Source: JBOGDS01 sp050743075
Lineage (GTDB): Bacteria > Actinomycetota > Actinomycetes > Jiangellales > Jiangellaceae
Direction of reading: 5' to 3'
Assembly: GCA_050743075.1 (NCBI GenBank)
Contig: JBOGDS010000016.1
Coordinates: forward strand, 1-57,359
DNA: 57,359 nt
Positions 34,303 to 43,059 of the stretch are shown here, one piece after another (the stretch's first letter is position 1; each line of letters begins with the position of its first letter). Position numbers and translations under genes: made by a program. The notes beneath the pieces are model-generated. The model worked only from the letters and a program-made list of their open reading frames with translations. It ran no database searches and was not told the DNA's origin.

Positions 34303-35288
34303 AGGTTCTCGTCACCGGGGGTGCGGGGTTCATCGGTAGCCATTATGTCCGGAGTGTGCTCAATGATGCGTGGGGTGGTTCTCGTCCCGAGCGGGTGATC
34401 GTCCTCGACCGACTGACATACGCGGGCAACCTGGCGAACCTTGCCGAGGTCCGAGGCGACGCCCGCCTCGACTTCGTGGAGGGTGACATCCTCGATCGTC
34501 CGTTGGTCGACGAGCTGACGTCGCGCGTCAACGCCGTAGTGCACTTCGCCGCCGAGAGCCATGTGGATCGGTCGATCCTTGGCGCGGCTGACTTTGTCAT
34601 GACCAACGTCGTCGGCACCCAGACGTTGCTGGACTCCGCCCTGCATCACGCCGTGGAACGCTTCGTCCACGTCTCGACCGACGAGGTCTACGGCTCTATT
34701 GTGGAAGGCAGCTGGGACGAGAATCAGCCGCTGCAGCCCAACTCGCCCTACTCGGCATCCAAGGCCGCCAGCGATCTCATGGCACGCGCCTACCACCGGA
34801 CACACGGTCTGCCCGTGTGCATCACGCGATGCTCAAACAACTATGGGCAGTACCAGTTTCCGGAGAAGGTCATACCGCTGTTCGTGACCAACTTGATCGA
34901 GGGCGGGACTGTGCCTCTGTACGGTCAGGGCCTGAATGTTCGCGACTGGCTGCATGTCGATGACCATTGCAGGGCAGTACACCTCGTTCTCGACGGCGGT
35001 CGGCCAGGTGAGGTCTACAACATCGGCGGCGGCACGGAGATGACGAACCGGGAGCTCACCGGGCATCTACTCCGGGCGTGTGGTGCCGCCTGGGACCAGG
35101 TTGAGTACGTACCAGATCGGTTGGGCCATGACCTCAGGTACAGCGTCGACATCGGCAAGATCCGTCGGGAACTCGGCTACGAACCTCGAGTGACGTTCAC
35201 CGATGGGCTCGCTGATATCGTCCGCTGGTACGTGGACCGGAGGGATTGGTGGGAGCCGTTGAAGGCGCGCGCACAGCTGACGCGCTGA
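34299..35288 (+). CDS. rmlB: dTDP-glucose 4,6-dehydratase
   Basis: The 329-residue SDR enzyme converts dTDP-glucose to dTDP-4-keto-6-deoxyglucose. It shows LVTGGAGFIGSHYVRSVL, HFAAESHVDRSI, STDEVYG, the catalytic YSASKAASD and NVRDWLHVDDHC. AGGAGG at 34282-34287 serves its GTG, which overlaps the preceding stop. The thymidylyltransferase rmlA lies opposite, 12 bases beyond the stop. RmlC and RmlD are not in this window, so the final deoxysugar is not determined here. Confidence 0.95.
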   Translation: MKVLVTGGAGFIGSHYVRSVLNDAWGGSRPERVIVLDRLTYAGNLANLAEVRGDARLDFVEGDILDRPLVDELTSRVNAVVHFAAESHVDRSILGAADFVMTNVVGTQTLLDSALHHAVERFVHVSTDEVYGSIVEGSWDENQPLQPNSPYSASKAASDLMARAYHRTHGLPVCITRCSNNYGQYQFPEKVIPLFVTNLIEGGTVPLYGQGLNVRDWLHVDDHCRAVHLVLDGGRPGEVYNIGGGTEMTNRELTGHLLRACGAAWDQVEYVPDRLGHDLRYSVDIGKIRRELGYEPRVTFTDGLADIVRWYVDRRDWWEPLKARAQLTR

Positions 35289-35300
35289 GGCACCCAGTGC

Positions 35301-36191
35301 TCACGTCGGAGGTGGCGAGTCGAGATCGCGGCGGTCCAGCAGGCCGAGCAGGTACTCACCGTAGCCGCTCTTGGCCATCGCTTCGGCACGGTCGCGCAGG
35401 TCGTCGTCGCCGAGGAACCCCTGCCGCCAGGCGATCTCCTCGGGCGCTCCTATCTTCAAGCCCTGCCGGTGCTCGACTGCGCGGATGAACGTGCCGGCAT
35501 CGTGCATTGAGTCGAAGGTACCGGTGTCCAGCCACGCTGTGCCGCGGGCAAGGAGATGGACGGCGAGCTTTCCACGCTCGAGATAGTCGCGGTTCACGTC
35601 GGTGATCTCGTACTCACCGCGCGCCGACGGTTTCAACTCGCGGGCGACCTCGATGACCCTGTTGTCGTAGAAGTACAGCCCGGGTACGGCGTAGTTGCTC
35701 CGAGGGTGGTCCGGCTTTTCCTGCAACGACAGGGCGAGCCGGGACTCGTCGAACTCCACTACTGCGTATGCTCGCGGGTCGGTGACCCAATAGGCGAAGA
35801 TCACTGCGCCGTCGATGTCGTTGAACCGCTGGAGTTGGAGCCCCAGTCCTTGACCGTAGAAGATGTTGTCACCGAGCACGAGCGCGCTGGCTTCGGCGCC
35901 GATGAAGTCGGCGCCGATCACGAATGCTTGAGCCAGGCCATCAGGTTCCGCCTGCAGCGCGTATCTGATCGAGACGCCGAACTGCGATCCGTCTGCGAGC
36001 AGGCGGGCGAATGCGTCCGCGTCATGAGGAGTCGTGATGACCAGAATGTCCCTGATGCCGGCCAACATCAGGGTCGACAGCGGGTAATAGATCATCGGCT
36101 TGTCGTACACGGGGACGAGTTGTTTGCTCACGCCCAGCGTGATGGGGTGAAGTCGCGTGCCGGAGCCGCCAGCCAAGATGATGCCGCGCAT
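35301..36191 (-). CDS. rmlA: Glucose-1-phosphate thymidylyltransferase
   Basis: The 296-residue enzyme makes dTDP-glucose from dTTP and glucose-1-phosphate. Classic blocks are MRGIILAGGSGTRLHP, VSKQLVPVYDKPMIYYPLSTLM and VLGDNIFYGQGL, ending with GTAWLDTGTFDSMHDAG. The ATG at 36191 begins directly at the conserved sequence, so the longer upstream frame is rejected. GATACT lies eight bases upstream of the ATG. It converges on rmlB, and the two enzymes act consecutively. Confidence 0.96.
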   Translation of the reverse strand: MRGIILAGGSGTRLHPITLGVSKQLVPVYDKPMIYYPLSTLMLAGIRDILVITTPHDADAFARLLADGSQFGVSIRYALQAEPDGLAQAFVIGADFIGAEASALVLGDNIFYGQGLGLQLQRFNDIDGAVIFAYWVTDPRAYAVVEFDESRLALSLQEKPDHPRSNYAVPGLYFYDNRVIEVARELKPSARGEYEITDVNRDYLERGKLAVHLLARGTAWLDTGTFDSMHDAGTFIRAVEHRQGLKIGAPEEIAWRQGFLGDDDLRDRAEAMAKSGYGEYLLGLLDRRDLDSPPPT

Positions 36192-36199
36192 AGGTGGCC

Positions 36200-36205
36200 A
36201 GTATC
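36200..36205 (-). promoter_or_regulatory. Possible -10 box for rmlA
   Basis: Minus-strand GATACT, one base from TATACT, precedes the rmlA ATG by eight bases. A seven-base inverted repeat (36207-36213 with 36231-36237) just upstream could stop transcripts of the membrane-protein gene. Confidence 0.4.
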
Positions 36206-36241
36206 CCCGACCGCCGTGCCCGTGAACTGCCGGTCGGCAGC

Positions 36242-38008
36242 TCAGTTGCGGCGGAGGACCGTCGTGACGCTGGCCTCGGGGTCCACGACGTGGTAGTTCG
36301 CCACGATGTAGGCGATCAGGGGGTCGCGGTCGGCTAGCTGTTCGTAGCCACCTGCCTGGTCGACGAGGGCGTGGTTGACGAGCACGACGTCGGGGGTACG
36401 GCCCGTCCGTTCGAAGTAGTCCAGGGTGGCGCGGTTGGCCTCGCCGAAGTCGCCCAACCACATGATGTTCGTGACCGGGTGGCCCCGGGTCAGGAGATAG
36501 TCGCCGGCCAGTCCATACAAGAGCACCCCATCGTCTGGCTCGACCCACCACTGCGCGGCTGCGGCAGTCTCGTCGATCCTGGCGGCTCCCCCGGCATCGG
36601 TCGTGATACCTGCGAACGGACCCGTCGTGATGCGCGTTGTAGCCTGCCAGGGCGGACCGTCCTTGAACGGCGTGAACGTCAGCAGCAGGCCGATGATGAC
36701 GACGGGGAACGCGCAGCCGAGGATTCGGGCCCTGGGTGCCGGCTCGGCGACCATCTCACACCACCCAGCCACGAGTGTCATGAACAGGCACGAGCCGCCG
36801 ATGACATGGACACCCCAACCAACGCCTGACGAGGTCGTCGACGCGAGGAGTGGAACGGTCACCAGCGCAGCGGGCAGGCTCAGGCAGATGAGGACGCCGA
36901 TGTCCTGCCGGCGACGTTGGTATGCCCAGACGCTCACCGGTACGAGCAGGGCGAGCGACACCGTGATGGCATAGACGCCAGCGATCTTTCCGAATGCCGG
37001 GCCGGGCACGCCGTTGACCAGGTGATGGATGCCGGGCGCGGCGGCGAGGACAGGGACGCCGGCGGCGGCGAGCGCACGGATCCGCGGTGGCGCGAGCGGG
37101 ATGGCCGCGATCGCCGCAGCGGCCCACATCGGCCAGTATTTCCGCAGCCCGAGGTGGAATGTGTAAGCATCGAGCGCCACGCGACCCCGTTCTGACACGG
37201 GCACGCGGAGCGCCTGGTAGTCGAGGGTGAAGCGCAGGGTCTCACCGATCCGCGACGGGCCGACACCGAGCAAGAGCCAGAGCCCGACCGGCACCGACAC
37301 GGCAAGGCCGCCGAGGACGACGGCCGCCACGATGTTCCGCCGACGGGAGAGCAGTGTCACTGCCACCAGGATGAGGACGCCGCCCAGCACGACCATAGGG
37401 AACGAAACGACGGCGATCGCCGCGGCCGCGCCGGCGATGGCAGCCCACCGCCGATCACGGTGGAGCACAGCGGCGAAGCCGGCCGTCGTGGCAAGCACCA
37501 GACCAAGGATCGGCATGGTGTTGTAGCTGATCTGTCCGAGGTGATACGGAAGAGCCATCAACGGGGCAGCCACGGCGACTGCGGCAGTGGCTGGCCGCAG
37601 GGTCGTACGGAGTGCCCGGTAGGCCAGGTACCCGACGCCGAATGCCACCGCCACGAAGAACAGGCGCGAGGCCAAGACGAGCCCGCTCACACCGAAGAGC
37701 TGTGTCCACAGCCAGGTGAACGGCACCGCCAGGAAGGCGCCTGTCGCTTGGGTGTTCATCTCGTCCACGAAGGGTGCGTCCCCGAGCGACAATCGCCACG
37801 CGAGCGCGATGTTGTGGGCGTCGTCGCTGAGATCCGCGCCGAGGGTCGACCACCAGCACGCGAAGAGAGCGAGCAGAACGGCACCGATGCGAACCAGGCG
37901 CGATTCCGGCCACGACCGCGCATTCTCCACGTCCGCGCCAGCCGGACCCACCGATGGGGCGATCGCCGTCGTCGTGGCCGTGTCCCCTGTAGGCCCTGCC
38001 CCGTTCAT
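36242..38008 (-). CDS. Multi-pass membrane protein, probable glycosyltransferase-like
   Basis: The protein of about 588 residues has ten or more hydrophobic helices and an extracytoplasmic C-terminal domain of about 130 residues. The first loop holds DLSDDAHNIALAWRLSLGDAPF with paired acidic residues, the layout of GT-C transferases. No family match is certain. The ATG at 38008 has GGGAGGG six bases upstream and is preferred to 38023. A TAAACT box at 38040-38035 (minus) gives a leader of about 20 bases. It sits alone between rmlA and the dehydrogenase gene. Confidence 0.65.
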   Translation of the reverse strand: MNGAGPTGDTATTTAIAPSVGPAGADVENARSWPESRLVRIGAVLLALFACWWSTLGADLSDDAHNIALAWRLSLGDAPFVDEMNTQATGAFLAVPFTWLWTQLFGVSGLVLASRLFFVAVAFGVGYLAYRALRTTLRPATAAVAVAAPLMALPYHLGQISYNTMPILGLVLATTAGFAAVLHRDRRWAAIAGAAAAIAVVSFPMVVLGGVLILVAVTLLSRRRNIVAAVVLGGLAVSVPVGLWLLLGVGPSRIGETLRFTLDYQALRVPVSERGRVALDAYTFHLGLRKYWPMWAAAAIAAIPLAPPRIRALAAAGVPVLAAAPGIHHLVNGVPGPAFGKIAGVYAITVSLALLVPVSVWAYQRRRQDIGVLICLSLPAALVTVPLLASTTSSGVGWGVHVIGGSCLFMTLVAGWCEMVAEPAPRARILGCAFPVVIIGLLLTFTPFKDGPPWQATTRITTGPFAGITTDAGGAARIDETAAAAQWWVEPDDGVLLYGLAGDYLLTRGHPVTNIMWLGDFGEANRATLDYFERTGRTPDVVLVNHALVDQAGGYEQLADRDPLIAYIVANYHVVDPEASVTTVLRRN

Positions 38009-38034
38009 CGAACGCCCTCCCATATCGGGCCCGA

Positions 38035-38040
38035 AGTTTA
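38035..38040 (-). promoter_or_regulatory. -10 box for the 36.2-38.0 kb membrane protein gene
   Basis: Minus-strand TAAACT predicts transcription from about 38028. It lies about 70 bases from the opposing TACCCT of the next gene. Confidence 0.4.
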
Positions 38041-38110
38041 CGCGATCAGATACGGCACGTTGACGGCTCGGCGAGGACGGGCCCAGGGCCACCGGTCACA
38101 TTGAGCGAGG

Positions 38111-38116
38111 TACCCT
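38111..38116 (+). promoter_or_regulatory. -10 box for UDP-ManNAc-type dehydrogenase gene
   Basis: TACCCT gives transcription from about 38123. A TTG at 38125 would then be almost leaderless. The GTG at 38152 with GAGG at 38143-38146 is the alternative, and the more likely, start. Confidence 0.5.
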
Positions 38117-38151
38117 TACCGCCGTTGTCTTCGCCTGAATCCGAGGTCGTC

Positions 38152-39456
38152 GTGCGGATCACCGTCATCGCTCTGGGCAAGATCGGCCTTCCGCTTGCGG
38201 TTCAGTTCGCCAGCAAAGGGCACGACGTCGTCGGCGTTGACGTCAACGCCAGCATCGTCGATCAGGTGAACCAGGCCAAGGAGCCGTTCCCCGGTGAGGA
38301 ACATCTTGCCGAGCGACTCGCCGCCACCGTTCGGGCCGGACGACTGCGTGCCACCACCGACTACAGCGACGCCGTGCCGGGGAGCGACACCGTCGTGATC
38401 GTCGTACCCCTGTTCGTCGACGATGCCAGCTGGCAGCCGGACTTCGGATGGATGGATGCCGCGACGACGAGCATCGCCGACAACCTCACGGCCGGCACGC
38501 TTGTGTCCTACGAGACGACCCTGCCGGTCGGCACAACGCGCGACCGGTGGAAGCCGATGCTGGAGGAAGGGTCGGGCCTGGCCGAAGGCAGTGACTTCCA
38601 CCTCGTCTTCTCTCCCGAACGTGTGCTGACCGGACGTGTGTTCGCCGATCTGCGGAAGTACCCGAAGCTGGTCGGTGGGCTGACCGTGGAGGGCGCGAAG
38701 CGTGCCACCGAGTTCTACGACGCGGTGCTGGACTTTGACGACCGCCCTGACCTGAGGCGGAGTAACGGAGTGTGGGATCTGGGCTCGGCTGAGGCCGCCG
38801 AGATGGCCAAGCTGGCTGAGACGACTTACCGGGACGTGAACATCGGTCTGGCAAACCAGTTCGCGCGATTCGCGGCCGAGCACGACATAGACGTCTATGA
38901 GGTCATCGAGGCATCCAACTCCCAGCCCTACAGCCATATCCACCGGCCAGGAATAGCAGTCGGAGGCCATTGCATCCCGGTATACCCGCGCCTCTATCTC
39001 TGGGGCGATCCCGATGCGACCGTGGTGCGTGCCGCTCGCGAAGCGAACATGGCCATGCCGGAGTACACGGTCGGGCTGCTCGAGGCGGCCTACGGTGGCC
39101 TGGGCGGCGCTCGGGTCGTCGTCCTCGGCGCCGCATACCGCGGCGGGGTCAAGGAGACCGCGTTCTCGGGAGCCTTCTCGGTCGTGGCAGCCCTGACAGC
39201 AGTCGGAGCAAAGGTCAGCGTGCACGACCCGATGTATGCCGCCGAGGAACTCGAGAATCTGGGCTTCGAGCCGCACCGTCTCGGGGAGCCGGTCGACGCC
39301 GCTGTCGTCCAAGCGGATCACGACGAGTACCGCGAGATCGGTCCGAACGACCTGCCCGGAGTCCGCGTCCTCGTCGATGGCCGTGACACGACGGATCCGA
39401 CGCGCTGGCGCGGCGTAACTCGCGTGGTGGTCGGGCGAGCCGCGAGCCCGCAGTGA
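38152..39456 (+). CDS. Nucleotide sugar dehydrogenase, WecC/UDP-ManNAc dehydrogenase-like
   Basis: The protein of about 434 residues is a UDP-sugar 6-dehydrogenase. It starts with VIALGKIGLPLAVQFASKG, has FSPERVLTGRVFADLRKYPKLVGG and the catalytic cysteine C274 in GGHCIPVYP. The RVFADLRKYPKL block resembles UDP-ManNAc/GalNAc dehydrogenases more than the UDP-glucose or GlcNAc types also found in this window. It therefore probably yields a 2-acetamido-uronate. GTG 38152 is preferred, and a TTG at 38125 adds nine residues. GTGA overlap links it to the next glycosyltransferase. Confidence 0.88.
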   Translation: MRITVIALGKIGLPLAVQFASKGHDVVGVDVNASIVDQVNQAKEPFPGEEHLAERLAATVRAGRLRATTDYSDAVPGSDTVVIVVPLFVDDASWQPDFGWMDAATTSIADNLTAGTLVSYETTLPVGTTRDRWKPMLEEGSGLAEGSDFHLVFSPERVLTGRVFADLRKYPKLVGGLTVEGAKRATEFYDAVLDFDDRPDLRRSNGVWDLGSAEAAEMAKLAETTYRDVNIGLANQFARFAAEHDIDVYEVIEASNSQPYSHIHRPGIAVGGHCIPVYPRLYLWGDPDATVVRAAREANMAMPEYTVGLLEAAYGGLGGARVVVLGAAYRGGVKETAFSGAFSVVAALTAVGAKVSVHDPMYAAEELENLGFEPHRLGEPVDAAVVQADHDEYREIGPNDLPGVRVLVDGRDTTDPTRWRGVTRVVVGRAASPQ

Positions 39457-40994
39457 GCGCTTCGCCGACCCGGGCGCCACCACATGTCGTGATGATCGTC
39501 GACAACGACGTGGTCATCGACAGTCGGGTGCGCAAGGAGGCGGCGTCACTTGCCGACGCGGGATACCGGGTTACTGTCGTCGGCCTCGCCGTCGATGGGC
39601 TACCGCTCGAGGAACGCCTGGGCGCGGCGTTGGTCCTGCGGGTCGACGTGCCGCGACGCATCCTCGAGGCGACCTGGGACCGGCGGGTGCGGCGGCGGCA
39701 ACGCCGCATTCCCCTCGTGGGTTACAGGAGCAAGGCCGCGTACGACGCGGATCGCCTGCGCATCCTGGCCCGTCGCCGGGACATCGAGGCCGAGCGTGGG
39801 CTCGCCATCGTTCGGCGCGAGGCTGGCCGAGCTACCGGCCTGGGTGTGCGGCTCGGTGCCTTCTCCAGGGCGGCGCGGCTGGCCGGCCTGCATGCCACCG
39901 AGGTGGCTGTCCGGGGCCGCGGCGTCATCCGGCACCGGATGAACCGTGCCGCCTTCCGCATGTGGCAGTGGTGGGACGGCTTCCTCGCTCGGCGTGACAC
40001 GGGCGCACGATGGCGGCGCGTCACGCCGGGCCTGGACGACTTCGAGATCGCCTATGGTCCGGTGATCGACCGGCTCGAAGCCGACGTCGTCCATGCGCAG
40101 GACGTGTTCTCGATCGGCGTGGCGGCTCGCGCCGCGGCACGCGCCCGCCTGGCTGGGCGGACCGTGCCGCTCGTGTACGACGCGCATGAGTTCGTTGCTG
40201 GCCTGGCCAGGCACGCAGGTAGGACTCCTCGCTACGCCGCAGCGCTCGAGGACCTCGAGCGGGAGTACATCGGCGACGCCGACCTCGTCTTCACCGTCGG
40301 CCCGGCTGTCGCCGAGGAGATCGCGACCTACTTTGGCCTGCGTCGAAGCCCCACCGTTGTGTTGAACACCCCCCGGCTCCGTGCTGCCAGGCGACGGGGT
40401 CCGACCCTCAGGCAGGCTGTTGGTCTCGACGACAAGACCCCGGTGCTCGTGTACTCGGGTGGACTGAAGCTCGTGCGGGGCGTGGATGTTGTGATCTCGA
40501 GCCTGGATCACCTGCCGGGGGTGCATCTTGCCATCGTGTGCGTCCCCAGTTCCCGGTCGGCGATCGTCGGCGAGCTGCGAGCGCAGGCCGAGCGACAGGG
40601 CGTCGCCGAGCGCATCCATTTCCTTGATCCGGTGCCGTCTGAGGAGGTTGTTGCCTTCCTCGCAACGGCGGATGTCGGTGTGCAGCCCATGTTGGGTGGA
40701 ATCCGAAACCATGAGCTTGCCCTACCGAACAAGCTCTTCGAATACGTGCATGCTGGTCTTCCGATGGTGGTCACCGACCTCCAGGAACTCGGTGCGTTCG
40801 TACGCCAACACGGGCTCGGCGAGACATTCAGCTCCGGGAACCCGGTGGATCTGGCTGCGAGCGCCCGGAAGGTGCTCGCGAACCCGGCGCCCTACCGGCT
40901 CGCGGCGGCCGATCCGGTGCTTCGCGCGGCGTATTCCTGGGAACGACAGGCACAGGTGCTGATCAGGGCCTATGACTCCCTCACGCGTAGGTAA
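39453..40994 (+). CDS. Glycosyltransferase family 4
   Basis: The 513-residue GT-B protein begins with VVMIVDNDVVIDSRVRKEA, contains a long Arg-rich stretch (about 68-175), then VVHAQDVFSIGVAARAA, LVYDAHEFV, LVYSGGLKLVRGVDVV and LPNKLFEYVHAGLPMVVTD. It belongs to the same paralogue group as the proteins at 17.2, 21.6 and 27.1 kb. GTGA overlap with the upstream dehydrogenase suggests the uronate made there is its donor, although this is inference. Confidence 0.85.
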   Translation: MSASPTRAPPHVVMIVDNDVVIDSRVRKEAASLADAGYRVTVVGLAVDGLPLEERLGAALVLRVDVPRRILEATWDRRVRRRQRRIPLVGYRSKAAYDADRLRILARRRDIEAERGLAIVRREAGRATGLGVRLGAFSRAARLAGLHATEVAVRGRGVIRHRMNRAAFRMWQWWDGFLARRDTGARWRRVTPGLDDFEIAYGPVIDRLEADVVHAQDVFSIGVAARAAARARLAGRTVPLVYDAHEFVAGLARHAGRTPRYAAALEDLEREYIGDADLVFTVGPAVAEEIATYFGLRRSPTVVLNTPRLRAARRRGPTLRQAVGLDDKTPVLVYSGGLKLVRGVDVVISSLDHLPGVHLAIVCVPSSRSAIVGELRAQAERQGVAERIHFLDPVPSEEVVAFLATADVGVQPMLGGIRNHELALPNKLFEYVHAGLPMVVTDLQELGAFVRQHGLGETFSSGNPVDLAASARKVLANPAPYRLAAADPVLRAAYSWERQAQVLIRAYDSLTRR

Positions 40995-41101
40995 TACACC
41001 GTCATCGCGGTGCGACGGACCGATTCGACTTGAACTGTTGGCCGGTCTGCGTCACTGTCGATAAAGCGAACCATCCGGCGCAACAGTCACGGGGGTACCT
41101 T

Positions 41102-43051
41102 GTGCCAGCGATCAGATCGCGACGTGCGCTGTTGTCCGCAGCAGCCGGACTGGTCGTGGCCCTCCCGAACTCGTCGTCGTTCGTCGACGCACCCGCCGGT
41201 GTCCCGCACGCGTCCCTGACTCCGGTCGAACCGACGGTCCAGGCGATCTCGCTCATGTCGTATGACCTGCGCGAGAACGCCGAACGTGCAGCACCGATAG
41301 CGCCGGACGACCTGGCTGACAACGGGGTGGCCGACAATGCGGCGGGCGCCGCCGAGCTGGTCGTCGCGACAGACGAGATCGAAACCGATCCGTTCCGGCT
41401 GGTGGCGGTGACCTGGGCAGTGGACGCGGGTGCACCAGTGGCTTGGGTTCGAACGCGTAGCGGCGGCGAATGGTCGAAGTGGTACCGACTCCCGGGCGAC
41501 GACGAGCATGGACCAGATCCCGCATCCCAGGAGGCCGACGCACGCGCCGGCACCGACCCGCTCGTCGTGCCGAACTCCGACGCCGTGCAGGTCCGGGTCA
41601 TCTCCGACGACGGCGAGGTACCGTTCGGTCTGCGGCTCGATCTCGTCGACCCCGGGCAGTCTCCCGCGGACGCTGCGGTTGGAGAGCCAACCGCCCAGGC
41701 AGCCGCCACCGCGGTGTCGCCGCCGACGATCCACACCCGGGCGCAATGGGGCGCCGATGAAAGCATCCGTGAGCCGGGCCCGCCGGACTACGGGATCGTC
41801 AACGGCGCGTTCGTCCACCACACCGTCAACGCAAACTCATACTCAGCGGCGGAGGTGCCTGCCATCATCCGCGGCATCTATGCGTACCACGTCAACTCCC
41901 GGGGATGGCGTGACATCGGTTACAACTTCCTGGTCGACCGGTTCGGCCGGATCTGGGAGGGCCGGTACGGCGGCGTCACCAGGGCTGTCATCGGCGCTCA
42001 CACGCAGGGTTACAACGACGACGCGTTCGCCATGTCCGCGATCGGCACCTACACGAACCAGGTGCCGTCCTCGGCGCTTCTGGCTGCCTATCAACGGCTC
42101 TTTTCGTGGAAGTTCTACCTCCATGGTGTCGACCCGAGCCGTCCGGTCAATTACGACGGCGAGACCTGGCCCGCCATCGCCGGGCACCGCGACGCCGCTG
42201 CCACCCAGTGTCCGGGTTCGGCACTGTACGCCCGGTTGGCCACTATTCGCGCCGGCGTCGTGGCCATGACCCCCACACCGTCGGTCCACGCCTGGGGTTG
42301 GCGTGACCTCAACGGGGATCGACTCTCCGATCTGGTGGCGCGCAGGACCACTGACGGCGCTCTGCAGCTGTGGCCCGGCCTTGCCCAATCCGGGTATGGC
42401 CAACCGGTTCAGGTCGGCAGTGGCTGGCACAACATGAACACCATCGTCCGACCAGGTGACTGGAACGGGGATCGGCGCCCGGATGTCATCGCTCGGGTGA
42501 GGAGCAACGGTGTGCTCATGCTCTACTCAGGCAACGGTCGCGGCGGCCTCACCGCGGCAGGTGTGATCGGCAGCGGCTGGGGCAACGCCGTGCGGATTCT
42601 TACCCCTGGTGACTGGAACGGGGACGGCGACGCGGACCTGATCGCGACCTTCCGCGACGGCTCGATGTGGCTGTACCCGGGCACCGGCACCGGCGGCTTC
42701 CGCCCGTCGGTTCGGATCGGTCACGGCTGGGTCACGTCGATCATCGCTGCGCCGGGTGACTGGACCGGCGACGGCGCAGCCGATCTGCTCACGGTCGCAT
42801 CGGATCACAGCCTGTGGCTCTATCCCGGATCCGGAGGTGGCGGATTCCGGCAGGCGTCCAGGATCGGGTCGGGCTGGCACAACTTCGACGAGATCACGGG
42901 AGCGGGCGACGCCAACAATGACGTCCGCGCCGACCTGCTGGCCTGGACGCCAGGTGGCGACCTCTGGCTGTTCCGGGGCAATGGCCGGGGCGGGTTCGGC
43001 TCGTCGAACCGACTCAGCGGCGGCTGGACGGTGTTCGACCAGCGAAGCTGA
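41102..43051 (+). CDS. Secreted N-acetylmuramoyl-L-alanine amidase (PGRP-like) with VCBS/FG-GAP repeats
   Basis: The protein of about 649 residues has a signal sequence starting RSRRALLSAAAGLVVALP, which fits a twin-arginine pattern. A linker follows, then an amidase_2/PGRP domain (about 207-370) with zinc-type ligands in FVHHTVN (H239/H240) and GHRDAAATQCPG. After about residue 375, five repeats of 45-50 residues carry WNGDGDADLI-type FG-GAP motifs and end in SGW strands. Such proteins cut peptide from glycan strands and may bind wall polymer through the propeller-like repeats. GTG 41102 is chosen over an upstream TTG because the signal then starts at the N-terminus. Confidence 0.87.
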   Translation: MPAIRSRRALLSAAAGLVVALPNSSSFVDAPAGVPHASLTPVEPTVQAISLMSYDLRENAERAAPIAPDDLADNGVADNAAGAAELVVATDEIETDPFRLVAVTWAVDAGAPVAWVRTRSGGEWSKWYRLPGDDEHGPDPASQEADARAGTDPLVVPNSDAVQVRVISDDGEVPFGLRLDLVDPGQSPADAAVGEPTAQAAATAVSPPTIHTRAQWGADESIREPGPPDYGIVNGAFVHHTVNANSYSAAEVPAIIRGIYAYHVNSRGWRDIGYNFLVDRFGRIWEGRYGGVTRAVIGAHTQGYNDDAFAMSAIGTYTNQVPSSALLAAYQRLFSWKFYLHGVDPSRPVNYDGETWPAIAGHRDAAATQCPGSALYARLATIRAGVVAMTPTPSVHAWGWRDLNGDRLSDLVARRTTDGALQLWPGLAQSGYGQPVQVGSGWHNMNTIVRPGDWNGDRRPDVIARVRSNGVLMLYSGNGRGGLTAAGVIGSGWGNAVRILTPGDWNGDGDADLIATFRDGSMWLYPGTGTGGFRPSVRIGHGWVTSIIAAPGDWTGDGAADLLTVASDHSLWLYPGSGGGGFRQASRIGSGWHNFDEITGAGDANNDVRADLLAWTPGGDLWLFRGNGRGGFGSSNRLSGGWTVFDQRS

Positions 43052-43059
43052 CTGCGTCG

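Noticed and set aside
36192..36551. Extended N-terminus of RmlA
   Set aside because: The conserved family starts at MRGIILAGG. The upstream part is antisense-like translation of the next gene's end.
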